From contig JAAOMT010000128.1 of NCBI GenBank assembly GCA_016748015.1, positions 69,538 to 133,537 on the forward strand: a stretch of DNA of 64,000 bases. Reading direction: 5' to 3'. The translations under genes and the position numbers were made by a program. Origin of the DNA: Geosiphon pyriformis (Eukaryota; Glomeromycota; Glomeromycetes; Archaeosporales; Geosiphonaceae). Positions 33,950-45,039 of this stretch are shown here, piece by piece. The notes beneath the pieces were generated by a model. It did not search any database, was not told where the DNA came from, and saw only the letters and a program-made list of their open reading frames with translations. The number at the start of each line of letters is the position of its first letter. The stretch's first letter is position 1.

Positions 33950-35430
33950 TCAGTGAATATCTTCAGGACTGACCAAAGGAGAATGTGTACCAATTTGTGG
34001 AATTAATGGTTCAAGATTGTTTCTGGAATGATAGTGTTTCAAACGATCTCTATGTGCAACTTTTGCTAGGATTTTGTCATCAAGTCTTAGCTTGTATAAT
34101 CCATTGCCTAGGATTTCATGGATAAAGAATGGTCCATCCCATTTATTTTTAAATTTTCCACTCCATTGTTTTTCAGCTTTAGTTCTGTGTAAGAGAACTT
34201 TGTTTCCAATTTTAAATTCATTGGTAACTGAAGGCAATTTGTCATCATGCCATTCTTTTTGTTGAGCTTGGGAGTGTTTAATATGGGTGGCTGCTATTCG
34301 TTGTTTTCCTTCCAATATGCTAAGCAGAGTGTAGGCTCTTCGCTAAAGCATTTCTTGGAAATTGTTTTCATTGATTGGTTGTGCTGGGTATGTTTCCACT
34401 GTGAAACTAATTGGTAATATTGCCATCCTTCCATAAGTTAAATCAAATAGTGTGTGTTTTGTGGTATCTTGTTTTAATGTCTTATATGCTAGTAACACTG
34501 ATGAAATAAAGAGATCCTATTCTTGCTTGAAATCGGTTGAGACTTTGGCTAATGACTCACACAATGTTCTATTAAACTGTTCTACAAGTCCGTTTGTTTG
34601 TGGATGGTAGGGCGAAGACAGAGGTCTTTTGACATTAAATTGTTCACAAATTTCTTGTATCAGGTTGTTCACAAAGTGTGTTCCTTGATCAGATAAAAGT
34701 TCAATTGGGCATCCATGTCTACAAATGATGTCTTCGTAGATGAAATTTGCTACTGATTTTGCATCTGCTCATTGAATGGCTCTAGCTTCAGGCCATTTAA
34801 TAAGATAGTCTATAGCTACTGCAATATAATGGTTTCCTTGAGTGGTGATAGATAGTGGTCCAACTAAATTGATACCAACTCTGTCAAAAGGCTGTCCAAC
34901 TTTGATTGGATTTAAAGGTTCTGTAGGGCAAATTCCTCCTTTTCTTTGACAACTATCACAAGATTCAACATATTTGTGAATGTCTTTTCTTATTCGAGGC
35001 CAAAAGTAGTATTTTAGTATTCTTTGGGTGGTGCTATTTTTTCCAAAGTGTGCTGATGAAGGATCTGAGTGCATGTTGTATAAAATGGTCTCTTTTTCTG
35101 GTTCTTGTATTAATCTGAGTGGTTTGGTTGGGTTTTTGAAATTTTGATGATAGATAATATTGTTGTGTAGAAAATATTGTTTGGCTTGTTGTTGTAACCA
35201 ATGTTTTTTGTCTGGGGACCAATCTGTTGGGATTGTTAATGTCTCCAAATATTGTTTGAGATTGTTGTAGTTTTTAGGGTTCATTGTTTGTTGTTTTGAT
35301 GCTGTTAATTTAAATGAGTGTTGGTTTTGTTTTCTAATCTTGCCTCATTTTTGAGAGACAATCAACGTTGGTATGGAGTTTTCCTGGTTTGTGGTGTACG
35401 ATGTATTGGTAATTAGCTAAAAATCCTGTC
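33950..35430 (-). pseudogene. pol: element B integrase
   Basis: Open pieces 34769-35284 and 33950-34315 lie in one frame. The HHCC zinc-binding part covers about 34925-35110 (C-x2-C at CDSCQRK). The core reads VGINLVGPL near 34870, with Asn in place of the first catalytic Asp. LLSDQGTHF (second Asp, near 34690) and NGLVEQFNRTL (Glu) are intact. The C-terminal domain has the GPFFIHEILGNGLYKL (GPY/F) motif. Nonsense codons: TGA near 34770 and TAG near 34514 at a Trp conserved in A and C. One frameshift separates it from RNase H. Confidence 0.88.
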
Positions 35431-35432
35431 CA

Positions 35433-36560
35433 TCAGGTTTGTTTTGCATTCAGCTGGGTGTTTTTGTTTTGAAGCCATTTAAGTCCAATATTATCAGTGA
35501 TAATATCGAATTTTTTGGGTCTGAGGTAAAGGTTGAAGTGATGTAGGGCCCAGATTACTGCTGCGGTTTCCAATTCTGTTGCAGAGTAGTTCTTTTCAGT
35601 TGGCTTTAATGTTCTACTAGCATAAGCAATTACTCGCTCATTTCCCTTGTCATCTAACTGTGATAGGATGGCACTAAAGGCAGTATAAGAGGCATCAGTT
35701 GCTAACTGGAATCGGTTGCTGAAATCTGGGTAGGCGAGGATTAGAGCTGTTGTGAGTTTTTCCTTAAGTATTTTGAAGGCATTTTGGTGTTCTTCTGTCC
35801 ATTTGTATTTGACATTTTTAGTAGTGAGCTGGTTGAGGGGTTTTGCAATTTCTGAGAATCCTTTGATAAATTTTCGGTAATAGGATGCTAATCCAATAAA
35901 TCCTCTTAATTCTGTGGTATTTTGTGGAGTTTTGAAGTTCTTGACAGTACTGATTTTTCTGGGGTCTGGTTTAATTCCATATTTGCTAACAATGTAACCA
36001 AGAAAAGCTAAACTTGTTTTTCTGAAATAGCATTTTTCAATGTTCAGTTTCAATCCTGCTTTCCATAATCATTGAAAAACTTCTCGCAGGTGAATTAAAT
36101 GTAGCTTGAAAGATGGTGAATAAACATCAGTGTCATCAAGATAAACTACTACTGATTTCCAAAGGAGGTCTTTGTAAACAACATCCATAAGTCTTTGGAA
36201 TGTTGCTGGTGCATTGCATAATCCGAAAGACATTACATTGAACTCGTAATTTTCTCCTTGAATGGTGAATGCTGTTTTGGGGCGGTCTTTGGGATTCATA
36301 GCAACTTGCCAGTATCCACTCTCTAAATCTAATATCAAAAAGTATTTGGACTTTCCAAGGGCATCCAACATGTCATCAATTCGAGGAAGAGGATAAGCAT
36401 CCCCAATGGTAACACTGTTGAATTGTCGGTAATCAACACAAAATCGTATCTTTCCATTTTTCTTTTTAACTAGAACTACAGGTGAGGCCCATGGGTTCAT
36501 TGATGGTTGAATAAGCCCATTGTTAAGCATCCGTTGTACTTCTTCTCAGATAAATTGGTG
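35433..36560 (-). pseudogene. pol: element B reverse transcriptase and RNase H
   Basis: Open pieces 36069-36530 and 35433-36053 are in frame with each other and with the dUTPase piece. The RT has GKIRFCVDYRQFN, ILDLESGYWQV (first catalytic Asp), MSFGLCNAPATFQRLMD and YLDDT (catalytic Asp pair, near 36135). RNase H shows ATDASYTAFSA (Asp), ATELE (Glu) and TDN (Asp). Two TGA stops (about 36056 and 36545) interrupt the reading. TGA again follows the RNase H at a position where Arg is expected. Confidence 0.92.
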
Positions 36561-37709
36561 ACTTTCTGGAGCAATTCGGTAGGCTTGTTGTTGCCTGGAT
36601 TTGGCATTTTCTGTATAGATTTGGTGTTGAACCAAATCAGTTCTTCCTAAGTCATTGTTGTTTTCGGCGAAGATATCAGCAAATTCTGCAATTAGTTCTT
36701 TGAGCTGGGTCTGTTGTTGTGGTTCAAGTTGTTCTATGTTGATTTGAGATAGTTTTTCCATGACAACATGGTAGTTTTTAGAGCTAGGGTTTGGGTTGAT
36801 TTTTGGTAGTGAATGTCCAATAATTTCAGGGAAATCAGGGACTGTTTGGGGTAATTCTTGTTGAAATATATTACTGTGAATAACTCTAATTTCTAAATTA
36901 TTTAATAAAATTATGGGGTAATTATTGGGGTTGTAAAAAGTAACTCGGACTTTCTTTGTTCCTTCTGGAATATAAATGTTTGGGATCGAAATATTATGTT
37001 CCAAGCAGACTTGTTCATTGGACTCAAAAATTTGTTGTGTGGTTGTTGGCTTTGTGCAAGTGTAGATTTCCGGATGTTCTCCAAAGAGTGAGATAGTAAT
37101 CAGTTGTGGAAGTCTGAGAATCTGGTGGGATTCATTCTGTGTGTTAAGAGCTATATTAACTGGAACTGTGAATCGTCCAGTTGAACCAAAATCTTGGGTT
37201 CCTCTATCGCTTTTTCCTAATTGTTCTCTTTGATTGACTAGTTGCAAACCCGAAATGTTGATTAAGGGTAGGTAAATAGCTTGGGCAATTTTTTCAGCAT
37301 GTTTGATCTTGAATAGTTTGTCAGTTTCATTTTGAAGCATCACTGTTATGTCTCCAGTATATCCAGTATTGATTATTCCTCCTCTGACATTGATTCCTTT
37401 GCTTGCCAGAGAGAACCGGGAGGCGATTTGAACCATTGCTCCTGGCGGGATTTTGAGTGCAATTTTGAGGTTGATTTTTGTGAGAGATTTGGGTTTGAGA
37501 ACAAGAGTATCCTTGCCTGGATATTTTAAGTCATATCCAGCATTAATTTTGTGTGCTTTTTCGGGTTTTATTCCTTGTCCATTGTTGTTAAAGTATTTAA
37601 GTTGTAAGGCAGACTGATTTTCAATAAGATAAATGGGTGTTGTTTCAATTTTTTCCATTTCTTCAGGTTCTCCAAATTCAATTTCATTCTCATCATTTTT
37701 GCTGGGCAA
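36561..37709 (-). pseudogene. pol: element B dUTPase plus pol linker
   Basis: Open 387-codon piece. dUTPase converts dUTP to dUMP and keeps uracil out of cDNA. Motif I is NAGYDLKYPG (near 37535). The SRFSLASKGI block is motif II. Motif III reads GIINTGYTGD (near 37369), with Asn in place of the catalytic Asp seen in element A (GIID). Motif V is DRGTQDFGSTGRF (near 37195). All motifs are present in order, at about 130 residues as in trimeric dUTPases. The C-terminal 180 residues are the linker to RT. The Asp-to-Asn change suggests loss of activity. Confidence 0.9.
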
Positions 37710-38480
37710 GGGAATACTAAGAGCATAACATTCAGGACACCTTTATTCATTGCAAGGCATAATGTATTCTTCACATAGCCTAATGTTCATTTGCTCTAAT
37801 TGTTGAATTTGAGCTTCTTGGGTTGGGTAGGTGTAACTTGCAATTTGGTGGTAGACTTCTACTTCATCTTCGTAATCGAATCCAGCTAATTCCATGGTGT
37901 ATTCAATGTATTCTGCTTCTTTCATTTGACGAACATCTTCTTTGGTAGCTCCATTAATTAATGCTATTGCTAAGTCGAAAATCATCTTGGCATCATAAGG
38001 GTAGTGATAAAGTTTGTTGAAAGCACTGTTGTATGCTGCATTAAAGGGTGTTCCTCTTTTTACTTTTTCTGAAATTGATAAAGCATATTGGCAGGTTTGA
38101 TTGTAGACGCCTCCTCTCATTGCTACATCAATCCAATTGCATTCTTCTGGTAGCATATCTCCACAAGTCAAACAAGGTGTGTTGTCCCATTTTCTGCTCC
38201 TTTTTATTAAATGGCCTTATTGCTCTCTGTGGCAAGCCTTGCAGTAATAACAAGTATGATTCTCATATTCTTCTTCAGGTAAAATGCAGGCTCCCATTGA
38301 CGATAGTTTCTTGTAGCAGTCCTTACATTTAAGGGGAATATAGGGGCGTTGTTTCCTTGGTTTGGGTTTTGAGTAAGATATATTCCATCCAGAGGTTTCA
38401 GGTTTAGTGTGTGAGATAAAATGTTCTTGTTCTGTTTCATCGGCCCAGTTGGATGTTGATCCAAGAGCCATGAATGTTTT
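37710..38480 (-). pseudogene. pol: element B Cys-rich zinc-binding domain in pol
   Basis: Region between protease and dUTPase, in frame with both (38471, 38171 and 37709 differ by multiples of three). From the N-terminus it shows CKDC, GAC, CYYCKAC, CLTC, a helical stretch (GTPFNAAYNSAFNKL... and a long Glu-rich part), then CEEYIMPC and CPEC near 37735. Element A has the same set (CVNC, GAC, CLAC, GTPIENAW, CNHCLIPC, CNKC). The CxxC pairs suggest at least two zinc sites. I cannot assign a known family. One TAA and one TAA/TGA-type stop break the frame near 38217 and 37743. Confidence 0.75.
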
Positions 38481-38599
38481 GATTATTGGTTTTTTTTCTT
38501 CTGGTTCAAATTCAAAAGCCAGGGCTTTTTCAGAGCATTTGTTGAATGTACCATAAATGGCAGGTACTTGGCCATGTTGTCCTTGGTAGGAGATTGTTA

Positions 38600-38990
38600 A
38601 CTCTTGTGTTTCTCAATTCAGATTAGCATTGGCTTTTTGAAGCCAATTATTTCCGATGAGAGCTTAGTACTGGGGTGCGTCCATTACAAGAACTTTGACT
38701 GGAATGGTGATTCCATCAAGAATGAATGGAAAATTGTCAATTTCTCCTACTGGGGTCTTTTTTATGCCATCAGCAGTAACGATTACTGTTTGAGCTGGTC
38801 GGTCAACATTTCTTTTCAACTGTTGCATTAACTGGTAGGTAATAATGCTTCTGACGGATCCACTGTCTAGGATCAAGCGAATTGGCTTTCCTTTGACTTC
38901 TGCTTCAGTGTACATTGCAGTGATGGCTTTTTGCTCATTAGCCGCTGCATTGCTAAGCAAGAATGGTGATTCATTTGCTTAATTTCAAAA
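38600..38990 (-). pseudogene. pol: element B aspartic protease
   Basis: Open piece 38664-38960 with ITAMYTEAEVKG, the active site LILDSGSVRSIIT (near 38870) and the VIVTADG strand. Retroviral-type pepsin fold that cleaves the polyprotein. Gag is in the other frame here. In element A gag and protease are in one frame, so the shift near 38980 is more likely a mutation than programmed frameshifting. Confidence 0.85.
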
Positions 38991-39174
38991 GGAAAGATAT
39001 CAGAGAGATTGGCGTTTTCAGCAATTTGGGCTGGTGGAATAGTGGTGTGGTTATAAGAAGGGTTTCATTGTTGTTGTGCTGCAGCTCTACCTTCTGAGAG
39101 TGCAGTATAGTGAAAATCCTGTTCTTCCAGCATTGTTAAATAACTGGGTTGAGTGTGATAGTGGTTGGGTCTTA

Positions 39175-40328
39175 GTTAAGTGGTATTTCGGGGAACCAAT
39201 TGGTTGTTCGAACTGATTCTACTGTTGTTTACTTGGTATCGGTTTTGTGGTGTGAATTGATTTTGTGTAATCAGTTTTTGAGCAGGTACTTGATAATATT
39301 GTGAGGGTGGTTGTTGGTATTGCTGTTGGATTGGTTGTGGGACAGGCTGATAATAGTTATTTTGGTATTGGGGTCTTGGTAAATAGTAAGCTGGTGGTAA
39401 TGGTTGATAATAAGATTGCTGTGGTGGAGAGTAATATTGATTACCCCTATTTTGTTGGTCTCGTTGCAGCTTTCTGCAATCTTTTTTCCAGTGGCCAGAG
39501 ATTTTACAGTAATGGCAATTCTGGGGCTGGTTATTGGAAAGTGGTGCAAAGTTATTTTGATTTCGTCTTTGGGGTGGTTGATATCTTTGGGGTTGTTGTT
39601 GTTAATTGGTAAAATAGTTTTCGACCTTCTTTGTGAGTTGGTCAATTTTTTTCTCAGCTGCTGAGCTGGTTTTTCCAATTGCCAAATTTACAAGTTTTGT
39701 ACAATTGGCTTCTTCTATGGCCATTTCATATCTTATCGCATGCTGTATGGCAGAGTTTAAATCTTCTGGCATGTGTGGACAAATCTTTTTAATTAGTTTA
39801 TCTTTTAAGCCAGCAATAAATTGATCCAAGATTTGAGCATCGGAATAATAATCGTTTGTCTCGAGTTGGTGAATCTGTTTAAGAAGTTTGTTGAATTTCC
39901 CAATATAAGTCATAACGAATTCAGAGGGTTCTTGTTTGATATTTCGAAAACGATTGCGAAGAGTGATAAAGATATTATTGTCGGTGAACTGTTCAAGGAA
40001 GGCTGCTTTGAAAGCATTCCAATCATTAAATGGGGCAGCAAGGTTTTCAAACCATTCTCCTGCTGTTCCTTTGAGAAAGTAGGGAATTGTTCTTAACATT
40101 CTGGCAGCATTCCATCCATTTGCATCTCCAGCTTTAGTAACTTGGTCGAGCCATTCTTGGGGACTGGTCTCAATATCTTTTCCATTGAATTCAGGGATTT
40201 TTGCGATGTATGTTGTCATTTCGTCTTCTTTGTTTTCACTGTCTATTGATTCTTCTTCGGTTATTTCAGAGTTGTTTTCTTCATTTGCTGCTGTCTCAGA
40301 GTGTTCACTTTGATTTTCAGCTAGAAAA
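39175..40328 (-). pseudogene. gag: element B gag, truncated by assembly gap
   Basis: Gag block with AEWFENLAAPFNDWNAFKAA and LEQFTDNNIF..., the retrotransposon-gag fold that builds the particle, in the open run that ends with TAA at 39602. In the same frame after this stop comes a CCHC knuckle NCHYCKISGHWKKDCRK (about 39472-39520; spacing C-x2-C-x4-H-x4-C), then a Gln/Pro/Tyr-rich tail. An acidic Glu/Ser-rich stretch lies before the gap. The N-terminus is lost in the N run at 40329-41280, so any start shown upstream is not real. Confidence 0.85.
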
Positions 40329-41280
40329 NNNNNNNNNNNNNNNNNNNNNNNNNNNNNNNNNNNNNNNNNNNNNNNNNNNNNNNNNNNNNNNNNNNNNNNN
40401 NNNNNNNNNNNNNNNNNNNNNNNNNNNNNNNNNNNNNNNNNNNNNNNNNNNNNNNNNNNNNNNNNNNNNNNNNNNNNNNNNNNNNNNNNNNNNNNNNNNN
40501 NNNNNNNNNNNNNNNNNNNNNNNNNNNNNNNNNNNNNNNNNNNNNNNNNNNNNNNNNNNNNNNNNNNNNNNNNNNNNNNNNNNNNNNNNNNNNNNNNNNN
40601 NNNNNNNNNNNNNNNNNNNNNNNNNNNNNNNNNNNNNNNNNNNNNNNNNNNNNNNNNNNNNNNNNNNNNNNNNNNNNNNNNNNNNNNNNNNNNNNNNNNN
40701 NNNNNNNNNNNNNNNNNNNNNNNNNNNNNNNNNNNNNNNNNNNNNNNNNNNNNNNNNNNNNNNNNNNNNNNNNNNNNNNNNNNNNNNNNNNNNNNNNNNN
40801 NNNNNNNNNNNNNNNNNNNNNNNNNNNNNNNNNNNNNNNNNNNNNNNNNNNNNNNNNNNNNNNNNNNNNNNNNNNNNNNNNNNNNNNNNNNNNNNNNNNN
40901 NNNNNNNNNNNNNNNNNNNNNNNNNNNNNNNNNNNNNNNNNNNNNNNNNNNNNNNNNNNNNNNNNNNNNNNNNNNNNNNNNNNNNNNNNNNNNNNNNNNN
41001 NNNNNNNNNNNNNNNNNNNNNNNNNNNNNNNNNNNNNNNNNNNNNNNNNNNNNNNNNNNNNNNNNNNNNNNNNNNNNNNNNNNNNNNNNNNNNNNNNNNN
41101 NNNNNNNNNNNNNNNNNNNNNNNNNNNNNNNNNNNNNNNNNNNNNNNNNNNNNNNNNNNNNNNNNNNNNNNNNNNNNNNNNNNNNNNNNNNNNNNNNNNN
41201 NNNNNNNNNNNNNNNNNNNNNNNNNNNNNNNNNNNNNNNNNNNNNNNNNNNNNNNNNNNNNNNNNNNNNNNNNNNNNNNN
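40329..41280. other. assembly gap (952 N)
   Basis: By comparison with the left LTR, the right LTR of element B should start near 40711 if the gap length is true. The gap thus hides about 570 bp of LTR, the primer-binding site and the gag start. Confidence 0.95.
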
Positions 41281-41688
41281 TCGAAGAGAGAAGCTCTTCT
41301 TTTATACAACTTGTCATAACACTATTTTATGAACTTGAACTTTGCTATTTTCTACAATTTTGCTGAACTAAAGATATATTTCGGCAAACTACAAGTTATT
41401 TCTGTGAACTTATTAGATATTTCAGTGAACTATCAATTATTTCGGCGAATTTCTATAAATTTCAGTGAACTTTTGAATGTTACATAGTTCGGGGTATTGC
41501 ATGATTGATCATCGCAATTAGGTTACATTTGTGTTGTGTACAATTTGGGTTATTAATTAAATGATAATTTTGGACATTCTTTGCTAATGTAATAAGTGAT
41601 AATTTGAAACAATAATATATGCTAATTAATGATAGAAATTATAAGATAATTTCATGCTAAATAATATCTCTAATTTCGTCTGGTAACA
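41281..41688 (-). repeat. 5' LTR of element B (visible part)
   Basis: Colinear and equal in length (408 bp) with 32688-33095, 16 transitions apart. Contains the TATA box and the 20-bp U3 repeats. Ends GGTAACA, followed by the TTGT target duplication. Confidence 0.92.
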
Positions 41689-41692
41689 TTGT

Positions 41693-42330
41693 CGATATAG
41701 TTGGTTGTCTTGAATAAAATAATTTTGGGCTTGTTTTCATATGGTACTTTGTTTCTGTTGAGATAATATCTCCTTGAAATGTAGTGTCGATAGGTACTGA
41801 TGTAGTCGTTGATAAGTGAGTGTGTTCATGGGTCTGGAATTAGGTTTGTGTTATCCTCGACAAACTGTCAGCATTAGTGTTCTTGGATCCTTCCTTGTAA
41901 TGGACTTTGAATGGGAATTGTTGCAGATAAGTACTCCATCTTGCATATTTTCCTTCTAGTTGTGAATTGTTGAGTAACCAAATAAGTCTTTTGTGGTTGG
42001 TATATAGGTCAAATAGTTAACTGAGGTAATGTTTCCAAGTCTATATGGCCCAATAAATGGCGAGACATTCCAGATCTGTTGTGCTGTAATTTTTTTCTGC
42101 TGGGCTAGTGCTGAGACTAGCATAGGCAACTAGATGTTCTCTATTGTCTGGTCTTATCTGTGATAAGACTGCTCCTAGAGCATTTTTTGAGGCATCTGTA
42201 GCAACAATGAACCATTTAGTGAAATCTGGGTAAATTAGGATTGAGAATGTGATCAATTGCTGCTTGAGATAGTCAAATGCTTTCTGTTGATCTTCCTTCT
42301 ACAAATATGATATGTATTTGGACAACAATT
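41693..42330 (-). pseudogene. pol: element A RNase H and integrase N-terminal start
   Basis: RNase H piece 42041-42256 with VATDASKNALGAVLSQ (Asp), TTDLE (Glu) and a broken continuation. The reading then runs through KNTNADSLSRI near 41870 toward the integrase and is cut at 41692 by element B after the LYRQ codons. Stops interrupt it at about 42040 and 41840. Confidence 0.8.
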
Positions 42331-43180
42331 GATGGAGTGGTTTTGCAATGTTCAAGAAACCTTTGACAAATTGATGATAATATCCTGCCAATCCTAAAAA
42401 TCTTTATAATTCTTTGAGGTTAATTGGGGCTGGAAAATCCTTGACTTTTTGTACTTTATCTGGATCGGGTTTAACTCTGTTCTTGCCAATTACATGTTCT
42501 AAGAATTTTAATTCAGTTTTTCCAAAGAATCACTTCTTGGGATTGAGTTTCAATCCAGCACTATGAAAGCATTCGAAGACTTGTTGCAGGTGGAGCAGAT
42601 AGTCATCGAATGTTTCAGAGAACATGTTTGTGTTATCTAAGTAGACTACTACTGATTTCCAAAGGATTTCTTTGTATACTACATCCATCAGGCGTTGAAA
42701 CATGGCAGGAGCATTACAAAGTCCAAAAGGCATTATGTTAAACTTGAAGTTTCTATCTCAAGTAGTAAACGCTGTTTTTTCTTTGTCTTTGGAGTCTATT
42801 TCAACTTGCCAGTAACCACTTGCTAAATCTAATGACAAAAACCATTTCTTTTTCCCTAGATTGTCCAGAATTTCCTGGATAAGGGGAGTAGAATAACTAT
42901 CTCCTCACATAATGCTATTTAGTTTTCAATAATCTACGCAGAATTGCACTTTTCCATTTTTTTTGGTGACCAAAACTACTGGAGAAGACCAAGGGCTTAA
43001 CGATTCTTTAATTAAACCATTATCAAGCATCCATTGCACTTCTTGCTTAATTAGGTTATTGCCAGATGGGGGTACATGGTAAGCTCATTGCTTAATCAGT
43101 CGAGCGTCTCCCATATCAATCTGATGTTTCATCATGTTGGTGCATCCAAACTCATTTTCACTGGCAAAGACATCGGCATA
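42331..43180 (-). pseudogene. pol: element A reverse transcriptase
   Basis: Motifs in order: GKVQFCVDY-like block near 42960, the palm ASGYWQVE-type block near 42810, MPFGLCNAPAMFQRLMD (42680-42733) and VVYLDNTNMFS near 42635, where the second catalytic Asp of YLDD has become Asn. The piece 42530-42733 is open. Frame kept with dUTPase and RNase H. TGA occurs near 43085 at the usual Arg/Trp before AYHV. Confidence 0.85.
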
Positions 43181-44100
43181 CTAATTCAAAAGAACTTTGA
43201 GTTGTATTTGTTGCAGGGTACTTAAATTTCCTAAATTCAATTTATTGATCTCTTTTGGTGTGAACAAGTAACTTTCTTTTGGCAAATTCCATACTTGTGA
43301 GGTAATGTCACAGAATAAGAATAATTGTGCAAAATTTGGAATGGACTGGGGTTTTTCAGAATTCTGAATATCTGTGGATATAGAACTGACAAGGGTCTCT
43401 TTGGGGATTTTAATGACATCTTCTGTCAGGTTGTGGATGAGGATTTTGAAGTGTTTATGGGCTTTGGCCAGTAGGTATAGATTAGCAACATCGGCTAGGG
43501 AATAGATTTCGGGACTGGCTTCGAATAACAGGGCTTGATCTTGGATCTTTCGATTCATCTTGAAGATGTATTGTCAGTATGAGGGAATGGAGATGACAGT
43601 GTTGGTGTTGATAAATTCTACCTGGTTACTGTCTTCCTCCATGAAGTTAACTGGTATGTTTCTTTTTTCACTTGATCTAAACTCATTGATTCCTCAGGCA
43701 GTGAGGCCTAACTTTTCTCAGATTGTTACTAGGGTTAATTGGGGTATTTTAACTAGGGGTAAGAAGATAGCTTGGGCAATCTTTTCTTGTGATTCTATTT
43801 TGTAGGGTCTGTCCGAATTGTTCTGTAGCATCACAATGATGTTTTCCATGTAACTGGCATCGATGATTCCTCCTTTTATGTCAATTTTTTTCTTGGCTAG
43901 ACTAGATTGAAAGGCAACTTGTACCATTGTACTAACAGGAATTTCTAACACTATCTTAAGATCTATTTTTATGAGGGAATGTGGGACTATAATGATGGGT
44001 GATTGTCTGGGGTATTGTAAATCGAAACTGGCATCAGTGTCATGCACTCTTTTGGGGCAGATTCCTTTCTCGTTGTCACTGTACCATTTTAGCTCTAGTT
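43181..44100 (-). pseudogene. pol: element A dUTPase plus pol linker
   Basis: dUTPase motifs: TDASFDLQYP (I), VAFQSSLAKKKI (II) and GIIDASYMEN (III; the catalytic Asp is kept, unlike B). A weak motif V follows after a TGA (GINEFRSSEKR, near 43680), where the usual Gly-rich RGxxGFGSTG is degraded. The linker piece 43181-43558 ends in the RT. Together with B and relic D it shows that dUTPase is a core domain of this group, placed between protease and RT. Confidence 0.85.
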
Positions 44101-45010
44101 CTTTGGATAAGTTGGGATATGCGAGATATTATTCTGTTTCAGTATCCTCAGTTGGATCTTGAAATGACATGTTTTCTGTGATTAATACCTTTTTTTCGGG
44201 CTCAGATAGTTCGGTGATTGGAAATAGTATTCTTAAAGACAGATTGAACATAAAATCACATTTGTTGCAGTACTGGAAGTGACAGGGGATCAAACAGTGA
44301 TTGCACAGTTTGGTATTCAAATTGGCCAACCTTTGCTCTTGTTCTTTGCGAGTTGGGACCAATTCCTAATATCGGTTCTGAAATGTGTCTGGATCATCTG
44401 TAAAGAAATCATTCTTGGGGTAGTTGGGTCTATTATATTCGGGCATCCAAGGGTTGTCCTTGATTTCTCGTATTTCTTCGGGCATGGCGCTTTTGGCCTT
44501 GGTGCTTGCCATTCTCCAGATTTCGTGGTCATCATGTGGATAACCGTCCAGCCTGTTGAGGGCTTATTTCCAAGCATTCTCAATGGGGGTTCCCTTTTGT
44601 ACCCTATTGTTGATTAATATAGTGTATTGACAAACTTCGTCACATGTTTTTCCTCTGCCAGGCACATCATTTCAGAGTCTTTCATCTGGCAGAATTTTGC
44701 CACATGCGAGGCATGACATGTGGTCCCACTTGCCTTGTCATTTTGGTCATCCAAATCTTTCCAGTAAACAAGGTCTGCAATAGTATTTGGTGGCAGTGGG
44801 TCATTCTTCATTGTCCCTGATACATGCACCCATAGTGGATAGTTTTTTTTCACAATTGACACATATTAGTCTTGGGGGTTGGTAAAATAAGTTTCTTTGG
44901 TCCGAGATTACGTATCCTAGTGATGACAATTGGGGTTCTTTTTTGGCTCTGTCTTTTCTTTTTTCTTTCCAGGTTGGTGGTGGAGGTAGTTCAGTTTGAT
45001 AATTATCCAC
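44101..45010 (-). pseudogene. pol: element A Cys-rich zinc-binding domain in pol
   Basis: In frame with protease and dUTPase. N-terminal CVNCEKKLSTMGAC (44801-45010 piece), then KWDHMSCLACGKILPDE near 44715, a helical VQKGTPIENAWK block near 44600, and at the C-terminus LCNHCLIPC and CNKC (44129-44362 piece). Element B matches throughout (for example KWDNTPCLTCGDMLPEE), and relic D keeps CENCLIPC. Function unknown; the pattern suggests zinc binding, perhaps for nucleic acid contact. Several TGA/TAA stops break it. Confidence 0.75.
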
Positions 45011-45039
45011 TCATGAAACCTGATAGGTTTCGATGGTTG

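Larger units (their letters stand above)
32118..41688 (-). mobile_element. Gypsy element B, inserted in element A
   Basis: Ty3/Gypsy element on the minus strand, about 9.57 kb including an assembly gap. It is flanked by TTGT at 32114-32117 and 41689-41692. The left LTR is 32118-33095, and the right LTR is visible only at 41281-41688. Order: gag, CCHC knuckle, protease, Cys-rich domain, dUTPase, RT (YLDD intact), RNase H, integrase, ORF3, polypurine tract. A few nonsense codons, two frameshifts and catalytic Asp-to-Asn changes (dUTPase, integrase) make it defective. It is the youngest element in the nest. Confidence 0.92.

Noticed and set aside
38960-39000. Programmed frameshift between gag and protease in element B
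   Set aside because: Element A keeps gag and protease in one frame, and no convincing slippery site was seen; a plain indel is simpler.
39301-39664. Plus-strand open frames across gag and pol (for example 39301-39612, 61770-62242, 50103-50560)
   Set aside because: They are antisense to well supported gag, integrase or endonuclease sequence and have no similarity of their own.
40201-41319. Long open frames running through 40329-41280
   Set aside because: They only span the N run; the parts on either side belong to B gag and to the B LTR, which are not one gene.
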